Shown: positions 19,291-30,898, numbered from the stretch's first letter. The stretch: 37,094 nt of DNA from Schoenoplectus triqueter (GCA_964058805.1 CAXKVV010000263.1:1-37094); one strand, 5' to 3'. Notes: generated by a model not told the origin, from the sequence alone. Numbers and translations are program-made.

Positions 19291-22200
19291 TTAATCATCT
19301 GGATCCATTTCTTCATCCTGCTCTGATCCTCTAGTTGAGTCACCTTTATCAGGATCTGGGTCTGACTCCAAATAATCTTCTAGCAAATCTGCATCCTCCT
19401 CATCACTTTGTGAATTGAATTTAGTTGAAACAAGAGCAAGGTCATGAACCATCCAATCAGGGCACTCTTCGAGGTCCTTGTATTGGGCTAGGCTGGGACT
19501 GGACGTAGTGCAAGAGCACTCAGGATGTGGGTGTGTGAGGAATGATTTAGGTTTTGATAGCTTGGCCTCATGTATTAAACCATCAATGCTTAGGCTCTTG
19601 TTTAGGTGAGAACGCAGGACGACCGTCCAATTACGAGGCGGGTGGTATAGGTTATCAGTTATGTTTCCAAATAGCTCTGCAAGTGTTTTTCTGGTAAATG
19701 TAAAAGAGAAGCAACTTGTCACCGGCAGTAGAAACTGGGGAAAGATACTTTGTTGTTGGCAGAGATATGCATGAAAAGGAGGACTTTCATTGTACCCCTA
19801 CTAAAAACTTAACCTCATAGATATCCCTAAAATTTGAGAAAGTCTACAAAAAAAAGTATATTGTATGTAAACCGACCATCCAATTCCATTCAGAGTACCA
19901 CCTCCTTTGGTTCCTCACTTGTGTAGATAAAAATGGCAAAAGTAGTAATTTGAGGCTTTTAAAAAAAATGAACAAATAAGGATGAATGATAGTTTCATTG
20001 GTGAATTTGTCTCATGCACTTCTAATATTTTGGAGGGATGACACTTCCAATATTTTGGAGGGATGATGCATGATAGTTTGCAGGTTACATAGAATCAGCA
20101 GAGACAGAAACCAGTCAAACCACAACCAAAACTCCCAAATATTTATTATGCTAGTATATAAAAAATGACAAAATTTTCACCTGTCAGGACGATATGTGAA
20201 TGTAGAAGGGTTCTGGTACAAGCGGTGGCCCATCACCAGACTTGCAAAGTCAACCCAATGACCTGCATCATTATTGAACCCTGGAAAGAATGCATCCGCT
20301 TCAACTGAGACATAATAATCAACTGCATCCCATAATAGCTGATGTGCGGTTGATCGAAGATCTGTTAAGGACGGACTTGGCTCCATTTCTGACTCCGCTA
20401 TCCAGCCATACCAACCCTGCTTCTCGTGAGGGTAGAAAGGCCGAGCTGGGGGAGGAGGGAGTGGCCTAGGTCGGGGCCCAACTCGCCTCCACTCTTCTAG
20501 AAGCTCATTAGACGACTTAGTTGGTGGCGAATGTGGTATCTCTGAAGGAAGAGGAGATTCAGGTCCAACTACAGCTTGGCGCTCCTTATCAGTTGAAAGA
20601 GATGTGTGGTCCAATAGGTTCGGGTATAAAGCTCGCAGTGGAATAAGAACCCGTTGTCCACCAAAGGTTTCTGACCCGGCTAGGTATATAATTGTGTCAA
20701 GTGGGTAGCCCATTGCACGAAGGATAAGCCCGACCTAAAAGATTTATAAAATAGATGAAACTTCATAATTCGTAAATACCTGAAGAGTTAGTTTAATGTA
20801 TAAGTACCTAAAAATGAGGAATGTTCAAGCATACCCCTGGGAAAACAGAAAAAATCATACCAATAATGTTTGCAGGGCATGATAACTATCAATGCCCATC
20901 AGTCCGTCTCATCGAAACTGTCATATTAAAATAAAATGGAATAGAGGGCATCTAGGTGGCATTTCTCATGTTACAGAAACGTTATGTCAAATTTCTATTT
21001 CTTAGGGACAGATTAGAAGAATTCATACATATTTAATCATAAAATAAAACCATTTTTATAGAGTACCTCTTCAGGAAAAAGTGGGCAAGAACCATTTCTT
21101 TTTCTGGAAAACGAATCAACACTCAGCTCTTCCTTAACAACTCCCTTTTTTATCATGTCCTTCCTTGAATACTGTATTAGCTCTGTATGAATATCCTAAA
21201 CAAGGATCAATACAAAGGTAAAGTCGATGCCAAATAAACCTTTCATTGTAAGTTGGATTGATTAGGGGCTTCAAAAATATATAAACATAAACTGATGTAA
21301 AACCCTAACGTCTATATATATATATCAATTATTCAATATACAGATTACTCTATAACTATATTCAAAAGTGAAACATGCCGGTAGTAATTCAAAATAAATC
21401 CTGCTGGAAAGCAGAAAGCTGACCAGACTTCGAACGAGCTTCATTTACATCCCAAACAATCATACATAACTCAAACCTGAAAAATTTCAGCACAGCCATG
21501 ATAAGCTAGAGTCTCTCTCACGAGCCCGGGATGGTAAGCCAGATAGGGTTTTCCAAACGCACGCAACCTGCAAATAGGCAGCATTCATAATGATCAACAA
21601 TTATTATCAATGATAGCAAAAGGTAGCTGGTATGCATGCACTAAAACTCAGGAGTACCTGGCATATTGTGGGTACCCTCTCTCTCAGGTTATTAATCTAA
21701 TAATAAAACAAATTCTAAACCATGGATTCTACCTTCCTACAATTTTTTTGCCAAGTGCACGAATCTCAGAGCGAAATTGCAAAGCATGGAAACCCACTCG
21801 ACATCTTAGCCTTTGATATTCAACCATGTTTTGCGGTAGTATAGGCTGCAAACAAATAGGAAACCCAAGCCATGAACAACTTTTGTTAAAGAATAAAAGA
21901 GGATATCAATGATGGATGGACAAAAATGATATCTTGGAAACATCCCGTTATGGATGTGGTGCAAAACAAAGTCTTTTATATTGCTCATAAACTCAATCAA
22001 ATTAATTCAAACTACTGCAAGGAAAACTAGATATAAGGAGTTTGCAGGGATGAGCGACATATTACAAAATTACATGAAACTCCTCCCTCCACTTTATGCG
22101 CATAAGAACCCCAAATATATTCTAGTACAACAACAACAACAAAGCCTTTAATCCCAAATAAATTGGGGTAGGCTAGAAATGAAACCCAACTTATATTCTA

Positions 22201-24276
22201 GTATTGTTAACTATTGAGAATTGAGAAACTGCAGCCTTGAGGAACAATGTAGACCTTTTTGCAAGGATCCAATGGACCTATGCTTCCAGAAATAAAGAAA
22301 TCACATGTCATGTTTTCAATTAATAATGAACCCCACAGTCCAAACAAAATATGAACCGTTGATCTCAATCTATCTTCGGAGTAATGTCCCGTTAAAAATC
22401 ATAAAATTGAGAATATGTGTTTACATCAATGCATTTTTGTGATTATTTTGGTGCATTGGCTTCTACCTTTTGATCTTGTAAATAATTAAATATCAAATTT
22501 ATGAAATTTGTTAAACATCCTGCATTATTTTTGGGATATAACAATATCAATGTTTCATATTTTTCATTTGGTAAACATGGTATTGGTATGATGGAACACA
22601 AAAAACATTGGATGGTATGATGGAACACAAAAAACATTGGCTTTCAGTACCTTCAATATATTCTAATAAATTTAAGAACAACTACAAACCTGAAAGCATC
22701 CACCTTGTGAGACAATCAGCCCAATAGCTTTTGATTCTTTAAGTTTAGGCAATACACGACCTAAATAAAAATTTAGGGACTCAGAGCCTTTAGTTGAAAA
22801 GGTGGGAAACTTGGTCTTCTTTCTCGCCTCCTTTAGGTTATTTGGAAGGGTCTTCACAATTATTACATCTTTTGAAAGAGCTGATATGAAATTATCCTCA
22901 TCATAAATGTAGGAAAAACTTTTGAATTCTGTGCTGCAATAAAGGAAATACAATTGTAAAGTAAGTGAAACTCGACAAATCAATTGTCAAATGCAAATTT
23001 GTAAAACATAGATCTGACATTTTGAAGATTTTATTGCCAATGGAACAAGCAAGAAAAATAAAGGCTTTGTTGTTGTTGTTGTGGAACAAGCAAGAAAAAT
23101 AACCTGATGCCTTTAGAGCGTAGACTGGACTGTATCTCTGGGATTACAAGAGTTGCATTTAGAAGTTTCGAAACAGCTACAAGATCAGAAATCTGCCAAC
23201 AAAGTACCAAATTCTGAAGTCATTAACACAATATAAGAAGTGAACCAGGATTAAGAGAAGTTCATGCTATAAGAAGTACACAGCCAGATCAGTTATTGAT
23301 ATTTCAGCCAATAACAGAAGCAATAGTGCAGAAACTTTCAGAAAAATATATTGTTTTCTTTTTTTAAGAGACAGTAAAACTTACTGATGACTGTATCTTC
23401 TCAAAACCACCATATATCTTAGCATATATGAAGCCATTATCACCATTAGGAACTACAAGAAAATCAGATGAATTTTTTTTACATAACTCTTAACACACAG
23501 TTGCTTAGCTCATGTGAAGGATACTTATGTTAGTAGATAACTAGATATACAGAAAACAGACTGGTCCAACATAATAACCAGTGATTATGGATCGTTAACC
23601 TGGATGTGAACAAGTTTGCAAACTAGTGCATTACAGTAACTGCTAACAAGTTGTTTCACAATACAAAAAAAAGGCAAAAAAATAAGAATTCACGACTAAT
23701 GACAAGATATTTGATTTTTACCAGTTTGTTTCCCCCTTGGAGCTGCATTTCCAATAGGATGCAATGTCTCCAAGGAGCTCACTGGACCCCACAACCTCCT
23801 ATGCCGGCTTCTCTGTCAAAATATATCAGAATAACTAAAATTCAACACATCAAGATGAGCTGAGAGAGCTATCCTGAAAAACTTTCCAGGGAATATCAGT
23901 ACATGCTTATTCTAGCACAACTACCAAACTGGTAGCTCAAACAATGTATACAGTAAAGGGAGTCAAATTACAGATTAACTGAACAACCAAAACTAAATAC
24001 TATCTACAAACCTGATACTCAAAAGAAAAAAAAAGGTAATAAAATTGTCCTCTTTCTGTGAATTCTAAATGATTGGAACATCAATTAAAATATGGCACCT
24101 ATCAAAAGAAGCAAAAAGAATAGAAATTGTACCTGAACTGGATATAGATCATCAACATGCACCTTATATGGACCACCAGCAGAACTATTAGCAATAAAAA
24201 GGTGCACAAATAGTGAAATTGCTGAGAAGGCGATGCCTAGATAGGCAATCAATTTGATCTTACTTGTGGGAAACAT
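19291..24276 (-). CDS. Plant O-fucosyltransferase family protein, ten coding exons, 640 aa
   Basis: A predicted Golgi type II membrane glycosyltransferase that moves fucose from GDP-fucose; the acceptor cannot be told from sequence. Coding exons: 24133-24276, 23722-23812, 23385-23452, 23104-23192, 22690-22933, 21733-21845, 21477-21567, 21067-21195, 20181-20734, 19291-19690; each has GT/AG borders and all phases agree (1,923 nt). A single membrane segment lies at about residues 8-29 (KLIAYLGIAF...LFIA). Family blocks follow: NGFIYAKIYGGFEKIQSS, LLNATLVIPEIQSSLRSKG, SFSYIYDEDNF, EYQRLRCRVGFHALQFR, YLAYHPGLVRETLAYHGCAE, HTELIQY, IIYLAGSETFGGQRVLIPLR and VSVEADAFFPGFN. The C-terminal tail (about 595-640) is acidic. 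ATG 24276 is the first in-frame ATG, since the spliced upstream frame is open for about 35 codons without one. Two introns hold SINE tails. The length is normal for the family. Confidence 0.93.
22128..22191 (-). mobile_element. 5'-truncated SINE tail in an intron of the O-fucosyltransferase gene
   Basis: On the minus strand the 64-bp insert ends in TTTGGGATTAAAGGCTTTG followed by a (TTG)n run, the conserved 3' end of many plant SINEs. A perfect 12-bp duplication TATATTCTAGTA lies on both sides (22116-22127 and 22192-22203). No tRNA-like A/B-box head is present, so the 5' part was lost at insertion. It lies in the intron between the exons at 22690-22933 and 21733-21845. Confidence 0.85.
23061..23081 (+). 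mobile_element. Minimal SINE tail (21 bp) flanked by a 20-bp duplication
   Basis: The insert is AAGGCTTTG plus four TTG units, the same 3' tail motif as at 22128-22191 but in the opposite orientation. The exact 20-bp duplication TGGAACAAGCAAGAAAAATA occupies 23041-23060 and 23082-23101. The second copy ends one base before the splice donor of the exon at 23104-23192. Confidence 0.88.
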
Positions 24277-25014
24277 TTTATCAGTACATTGCCTCTCCAG
24301 TAAAATTTCTACATTGAAAACAACAAATCATCAGCTCATTGCCCTCCATACTGTTTGTTTGTGTAATACTAATACCTGACCTTATACCATACTAAGCAAT
24401 AGGTTCATTGTAGCTGTCGTGATTTCTTAAAATCTATCATCAATCCATGATCCGATCCCATTATTAGGTATGTTACCGAACCACAAACACATCTAGAACT
24501 CTATACTAACCTAATTGATACCAAGGTCAACTTCACCATAGAAGGTGAGATGCTCGCGAGGGGGCAGTCATTAGCACGAGAGAACACAATGCTTGAATCA
24601 GGGAGGAGGTGAACAGACAACCAGCTCGATGGCTGTCAATTCCTCTGACTCACCATCTGACTGAGTTGCGATGATTATTCCTGCAGTTTAAACAGTGATC
24701 CGAAGATTTGAGTAATCTTGAGTGTCGATAGCACAATAGAGAGAAACCAGAAAACAAGAAGAAGAAAATAACCTGAGACAAATGTGAGTCCGGTGCTATC
24801 GGATCTCAACTCCTCGTACAGAGGTTGCAATCAGGCTCTCATCGCTGTCGTTGAGAGGAGGAAGAAGAAGGGTACAACGGTCTACTTACCTCCGCCGTAC
24901 AAAGCTCGCCAGATACCTCTATTTTATGCGCGATTTGGCCCTCTCCAAATCGTGTCGAGTGAAATCATGCACTCCTCGCGATTCTATTCCGATGGGGTGA
25001 GAATTTGTGAGTGA
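24277..25014 (-). promoter_or_regulatory. 5' UTR exons and probable promoter of the O-fucosyltransferase gene
   Basis: Upstream of the ATG the minus strand has an acceptor TAG|AAATTTTAC (about 24312-24313), a small exon between CTGCAG|GAATAATC and ATG|GTGAGT (about 24656-24682), and a donor CTCAG|GTTATT near 24773. These suggest 5' UTR introns. In that splice form an ATG at the end of the small exon opens a short frame that overlaps the main start out of frame. The less AT-rich DNA at 24800-25100 likely contains the start of transcription. A plus-strand frame over 24784-25014 has no recognisable domain. Confidence 0.45.
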
Positions 25015-26770
25015 CTGATGCTTACAATTTTGATCGGAAAGAGAGCTCTAGACTCTGGGTCTGAGGGTAGCGCCGTTTGGGACGGGTTCGGCTCTTCTCC
25101 GATGGTACGGAGATTTGGACACGTTGTTATGAACGAGTTAGTTAAACCACGCGTCGCGGCGATCATTTTTATCAATTTAATACCATAAAATATTAATATT
25201 TTAGCATCCAAATATATAAACTTTTAATTAAAAATATATATGAGAAATTAAATGATACTCAAACTGAAATTTGAAAGAAAAAAATTTTTAAATAAAAGGA
25301 AAAAAAGATCAATTAAGAGGAGACCAATGAACTTGATGTTTCCCTTGTGTGTGGTTGATTGTGAAGCATCTTGCGCAAAATAACTTTTGTATTTTAAGAC
25401 CTGTCTAATTTTCAACTGGTATGTTGTGTCAACCATATCCACATCCATTTATTTCAATATCACCTCACACTTTGGGAACAAGAATCAAATCATAATTGAA
25501 ATATCAATTTGTTAAAAAAAGATTAAATAGAATGACTGTATGAGTAGTATTCATTCGTTAACTTAAGTGGTAAATTTATAATTACCACAAATAAAAAAAT
25601 TATGTATTTCTTATTTCTTAACGGAGCATAGGAGGGTATAAATGGAAAAATCAAACATAAATTATGTAAAAAGTCGTATAAAATTGACAACTGATTGTAA
25701 ACTTTGGAAAGCCCAAAATTATGCCTCGGATTTTTTTTATTTCAAAATGGAAGATACAAAACTAATTTGTTGAGAGCCAAAATAAATGCAGCAAATATTA
25801 CTTGTCTTATGATCTTTTGTTACCAAATCTGTTTAGAAAAGATTGAATACCCTAAATGCTCTACATCTATGTTTTTAAATTTCGAAATGATAAATAAAGT
25901 AGAAAGATTTTAGCAACAGCGTAAATTGCTAAAATCTGTGTTAAATCTTTCTAACCCGTTAAATGCAACCCTGGTTCAAAGTTCAGTTACATGAAAACAA
26001 GTTGCACATCCAGAGAAAATACGTTTTTAGCTTTAAAAAACTAAAAATACATATATAATTATAAAACCTTGCTGTTTCAACTAAGTACTGAACATTTTTT
26101 GTGGAATTGGGCAGCATATTCCCTTCAAAAATTGGCAAAAAGTTATAAATATCATCAAATTGAACTAGTGATGTGGAAACATATCAGTTTAATTGATTTT
26201 GAATCGAGTCATTTGAGAGTACTCCTTTACCCTTTACTTGCATCCGAATATTACAATATCAAGTTCTCACCTAATCATTGCCAATATTTTTCTGTTAAAA
26301 TGAAGTATTGTATCATTTGTTAGTTAATTTGCACACCCCAAAAATAAATTATTGAGGTTGCTATATTATCAAATTCTTTGTGATCAATAAGGAGAAAATT
26401 ATCAGGCCCAACAATTATCAGCAAGCAAAATAATTGATGATTAAAAAAGAATGCAACATCCAAATAAAATTTAACAACATGTTGTTGCATTGTCACCCAT
26501 TTTATCAACTTGTTACTATGCGACCAATTAGTCATTAGAGTTAAAAGAAGAACAATAAATGATTTTATATTCAAATTACAATATAAAATGGAACAATTAA
26601 GCTTTTGGAGGATTTCTTTCACTCTGTCCGTGTCTTCAAGGAGACATGATATTGAGTTGATGATATAATTATGATTTGATATAATAAAAATATAATATAG
26701 TATAATGATATAATATAATAATTATATAATATAATATGATATAGATATGATATATATATATATATATATA
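25015..26770. other. Intergenic, AT-rich, no gene seen
   Basis: Short frames on both strands lack domain motifs and have AT-driven composition. 26660-26770 is a degenerate ATATAATATGAT tract ending in a (TA)n run, into which the first foldback element is inserted. Confidence 0.5.
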
Positions 26771-27181
26771 GAGTGGAGATAGCGTGAGCTTAAGCTCACG
26801 GAGGCCTTCCGTGAGCTTAACTCAAAAAATATATTAAATGATCTTAAAATTTTAATTTATCATTCTCATTAAATTCTTTATATGAAAATCTCATGGGATG
26901 CAAAAATTTGGAGCGTTTTGAGCTTTTTAAGTCACCGTTTTTAATTTTTGAAAATCAGCTCTAAAAATAATAATAATATATTCAATACTTGAACATCATT
27001 TTCAAAAATTAAAAACGGTGACTTAAAAAACTCAAAACGCTCCAAATTTTTGCATCCCATGAGATTTTCATATAAAGAATTTAATGAGAATGATAAATTA
27101 AAATTTTAAGATCATTTAATATGTTTTTTGAGTTAAGCTCACGGAAGCCTCCGTGAGCTTAAGCTCACGCTATCTCCACTC
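26771..27181. mobile_element. Foldback (near-perfect palindromic) MITE, copy 1, 411 bp
   Basis: The element begins GAGTGGAGATAGCGTGAGCT and ends with its reverse complement. The two arms (each about 190 bases) match almost throughout, leaving a small loop around 26960-26990. Inner short palindromes CGTGAGCTTAAGCTCACG and CGGAGGCCTTCCG occur near each end. It is set in (TA)n DNA; ATATA lies on both sides, so the exact target duplication (perhaps TA) is ambiguous. There is no coding frame. Confidence 0.88.
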
Positions 27182-27211
27182 ATATAATATATATATATAT
27201 ATATATATATA

Positions 27212-27622
27212 GAGTAGAAATACCGTGAGCTTAAGCTCACGGAGGCCTTCCGTGAGCTTAACTCAAATAACATATCAAATTATTTTGAAATTTTAATTTA
27301 TCATTCTCATTAAATTCTTTATATGAAAATCTCATGGGATGCAAAAATTTGGAGCGTTTTGAGCTTTTTAAGTCACCGTTTTTAATTTTTGAAAATCAGC
27401 TCTAAAAATAATAATAATATATTCAATACTTGAACATCATTTTAAAAAATTAAAAACGGTGACTTAAAACCTCAAAACGCTCCAAATTTTTGCATCCCAT
27501 GAGATTTTCATATAAAAAATTTAATGAGAATGATAAATTAAAATTTCGAGATGATTTAATATATTTTTTGAGTTAAACTCACGGAAGGCCTCCGTGAGCT
27601 TAAGCTCACGGTATCTCCACTC
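27212..27622. mobile_element. Foldback MITE, copy 2, 411 bp
   Basis: It has the same length and near-identical sequence as the copy at 26771-27181, separated from it by a 30-bp (TA)n spacer. It begins GAGTAGAAATACCGTGAGCT and ends GGTATCTCCACTC before another TA run. The arms again pair along the whole element. Differences between copies are scattered single bases, including T to A in the central region and AAATAACATATC for AAAAAATATATT near 27265. Confidence 0.88.
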
Positions 27623-28021
27623 TATATATATATATATGATAATATATAAGTCATCTATATTTTCATTCACATGTGTGAGCTACCTTATACAAACTCCATG
27701 TATCTAGGACACCAGTTTCTCCCTTGTCTTTTATATTCTTGACCATTCAATTATGGCTTAACTATTGCATCTGCTTTTTCCTTTTAAGATTCAGATGTGT
27801 CTTGAGTTTCGTATCCCAGGGTAATGAAAAATGGGAGTTTGCATTCATTGGAGTCTAGAAAACTCCGCTATCTCTAAAAATCTTTAAATGTGTATTCTAT
27901 AATCATAGTATACCCCCAATACATACTTAGTGGGATCTCTATATCTTTCTTCCGTAATTCATCGCTAATTCCTTTTCAGGGCGGTAAGAGGCGCGAAAAA
28001 AGCTCGCACGAGGGTCATGGC

Positions 28022-28467
28022 TAGGGGTGTCAATTATTGACCTGATCCGTCAAGTTAACCCGATCTATCAGGTTACCCGACCTGATCCGAACCCGTCTCG
28101 AAGATAAATGGGTCGGATATGAATCTAATTTTTCTTACCTGAATCAGGTCGGATCGGGTCAGGTTTGGGTCAACCCGACCCGACCCGATTAATTGTGTTT
28201 TTTGAAGTAATTTTATGATTTAATACTAATTAAATCTTAAAAATATATTAATTATACACTAATTAAGATTAATTATAAATTAATTAATATTTAATTACTT
28301 AAAATAATATAAAATAACTAATAAATATTTAATTATTTTAACTTGGTCGGTTTAGATATGAGTAAAAAAAATTGTCCTGAATGTAATCGAATCGGATTCG
28401 GATCGGATCAAGAAAAATAAAAATAATAATAATGATCCGACCCCAACCCGACCCATTGACATCCCTA
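28022..28467. mobile_element. hAT-like MITE with CCCGACC/GGTCGG subterminal repeats
   Basis: The ends are TAGGGGTGTCAAT and, reverse-complemented, TAGGGATGTCAAT, 12 of 13 matching. Flanks GTCATGGC (28014-28021) and ATCATGGT (28468-28475) agree at the central six bases, an aged 8-bp duplication. Both subterminal zones carry CCCGACC / GATCGGGTC / CCTGATCCG motifs around an AT-rich core. It has no coding capacity. Confidence 0.88.
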
Positions 28468-28475
28468 ATCATGGT

Positions 28476-29235
28476 CCAAAAACATAATGAGAAGCTCCAC
28501 CACTGATAACTATAATTTAATATTTTAATTATTTTAGCGCTAATTAATTATAATGGACCTAAACAAACATCAAATATATTTAATTTACCCAAAAAATAAA
28601 TATGCAGCAAAAGTGTGTTCGGGAATTGATTCATAAATAAAATAATATCATACATTAATTGCAAGCAACCTGGTACTCTGTTTATATAATAAGCAACACA
28701 TCTAGCTAGGTTTGTGAGGGTAGTGTACTCGTGGCATGCATGCGTGTACACTTTATGCAATTGATTCATTAAAGCCTTTAATATGCTTGTTCCTCTTGCT
28801 TTTCAGTGTTGTTTGCATGAAGAAAACATGTAGCCACAGTCACACAGCTTTAATTAGAAGGATGCGACGAGGCGCAGTACATAGTTTTGCTTAATAATAT
28901 AGATCTCTCTGCTGTCAAGTGTGAACATTATAGTTGTGAAGTGAAAAATTCATGCAATAATTCATAACAGGAGGTTACTGGCACTCCTGTTTATGTGACT
29001 TCAACTTCAAGTGAGTGCTTATTATTTGATTGAAGCAACTGATAACAAGTTACATGCACAAGTCACTACAATTCTTACGTAATCCAAATGAAAGTTGTTC
29101 AGATCCAGCTTAGTTCGTCAAGTCAAATACACAGTTGCCAATTGAGCATATCCAGAGAGTCAGAACTCAGAAGTCAGAACAAAACGTCAAATGTTTATGT
29201 GTTCAGTGTTAAATAACTAACTATGCATTTATCGA
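28476..29235. other. Intergenic, no gene seen
   Basis: AT-rich with only short frames on either strand. No repeats or ends were recognised. Confidence 0.5.
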
Positions 29236-30068
29236 TTTTTTTTATTAATAACCAAAGGGAAATCATGAGTACAACAAAAATCTTTTGAAATTTACGAAAA
29301 TAATAAGACCTACTTTGCTATTTTCGTCTGGCCCGTTTTACCAAATTTGTCCCTTGATCTACTTTGTTATCTCATGTGCAATTCAAAATTACATTTCTGC
29401 TCTCCGTTCGAGTCTCTTTTCCACTCTCCGGTCACAAATTCTCTCATTCAAATTCCTCTCAACCGAACCAATTATTATAGTCTTGGATCGATATACATTA
29501 ATTTTAAATAATTATTTAAATTAAGTTAAGGGTTATGAAAATTTGGACTAATTATTAGGCTTAATTAATTTAAGACTTTATTTGAGTATAGGAATATTAT
29601 TTGTATCAATTGTGATACATATTATTTAGGACAAAAAATTAAAATGTTACATTAGGATAGAAAATGATTAGTTATAATTTAAAAATTATGTTGAAGTAGA
29701 AATATTATTTATATTCATGATCAGCCTAGTGACTATGTTTCTTATATAGACATGTACTTTTTGCATATTATATTTCTTTCAGTTATCATATCGTAAACAA
29801 AAAAAATAAAATTACTTTATCATATGATTTTATATAAATAATTCATAATTTAGTATATCAAAATGATAATAATTCATTATAAAAAAAATTATAGCACGTG
29901 GGAGCAATAACAAATGAAATCACACAGGAAAAAGGACGAAAGGGGAATATGATGGGCCAACCGGCCAGGAGATGAAAATAACAAAATAGACCTTGTTATT
30001 TTGATAAATTCCAAAAGGTTCTTATCATAATTGTGATACCTTTTTTTCTTTGGTTATTAATAAAAAAA
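29236..30068. mobile_element. Non-autonomous element with about 100-bp diverged inverted repeats
   Basis: The left arm starts with a T-run then ATTAATAACCAAAG, and includes TTTTGAAATTTACGAAAATA and CTATTTTCGTC...TGGCC. The right arm, reverse-complemented, reads ATTAATAACCAAAG, then TTTTGGAATTTATCAAAATA and TTATTTTCATC...TGGCC. The pairing extends about 100 bases with indels. Long inverted repeats fit a Mutator-like MITE, but I find no 9-bp duplication (left flank ATTTATCGA, right TGTTGTATT). The inner 600 bp have no credible gene. Confidence 0.65.
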
Positions 30069-30845
30069 TGTTGTATTTTTCCAATATTGTTTTGGCTGTC
30101 TCTCATTTCTTTTTAGTTTTCTTTTTTAATTATCGCGAGAAGTTCCCTAGTGAAAAGTGAGAATTGTGAAGGGATCTAATTTTACTAGTTTAGATTTCGC
30201 AAATCTGTGAGAAGATTGCTCACAAAACCATCTCTTTAATTTACACGTTTACGTGATTAGTTCTCAACCAGGAAATGGGACCCGCCGTACAATTAATCAT
30301 TTCCTTTTTCTCCGAGCAACCGTGCATCTCTCTCTTTTAAATACGACTTGCTTCACAAGAAATAGATTGCTAAAATATTTATTGACTGAGCTTACGTAAT
30401 TGCTGTAATTTCAGTTCCCAAATTGTGTTAATTATCGACACACCTAGGGAACCATTTTCAGAAAATAAATTTTTTTTTGTTTGGAGCGTACAATTAATAT
30501 CACGAATGGGTCCACTGTTTCAGTTTTAAATCAACTCGAAAAAATCAAAAGAGAATAGACTAAATTTGTGTTTAGTTAATTTCTTTCCAAAAAGAGGTGA
30601 CGACATTATGTCCCATTAATTAATTAGAAAATTTTGCAAGTATGAACAGCATATCACTTATACTGGTATGCATAGATACACTACAAACTCTAGTGGGACG
30701 GGTATATTAATTGGGTTAATTAATTGCACTATAAATTAATTGAATGGAGAAAAAAAAATGAAATTATTTATTGACAATGATGTAGTTTCCTTTATAAGAA
30801 CTAGAAAGTTGTGTTTTGTACGTCTCCCTTCCCTCTCCAACTATC
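30069..30845. other. Upstream region of the second intact S40 gene
   Basis: AT-rich non-coding DNA. It presumably holds the distal promoter of the gene at 30899; I do not assign individual elements. Confidence 0.45.
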
Positions 30846-30852
30846 TATAAAT
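30846..30852 (+). promoter_or_regulatory. TATA box of the S40 gene at 30899
   Basis: TATAAAT lies 47 bases before the start codon in the context CTATAAATTCT, the same as in the paralogue at 8469-8475. The spacing to the ATG is shorter here, implying a short 5' leader. Confidence 0.7.
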
Positions 30853-30898
30853 TCTTTAGCTGCCCTTCAAACCAAGAATCTCTCTGGCTTGTAAGAGC

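Noticed and set aside
26771..27622. CRISPR-like array or tandem satellite
   Set aside because: Only two units exist, each an internal palindrome, in a eukaryotic genome; they are foldback transposons.
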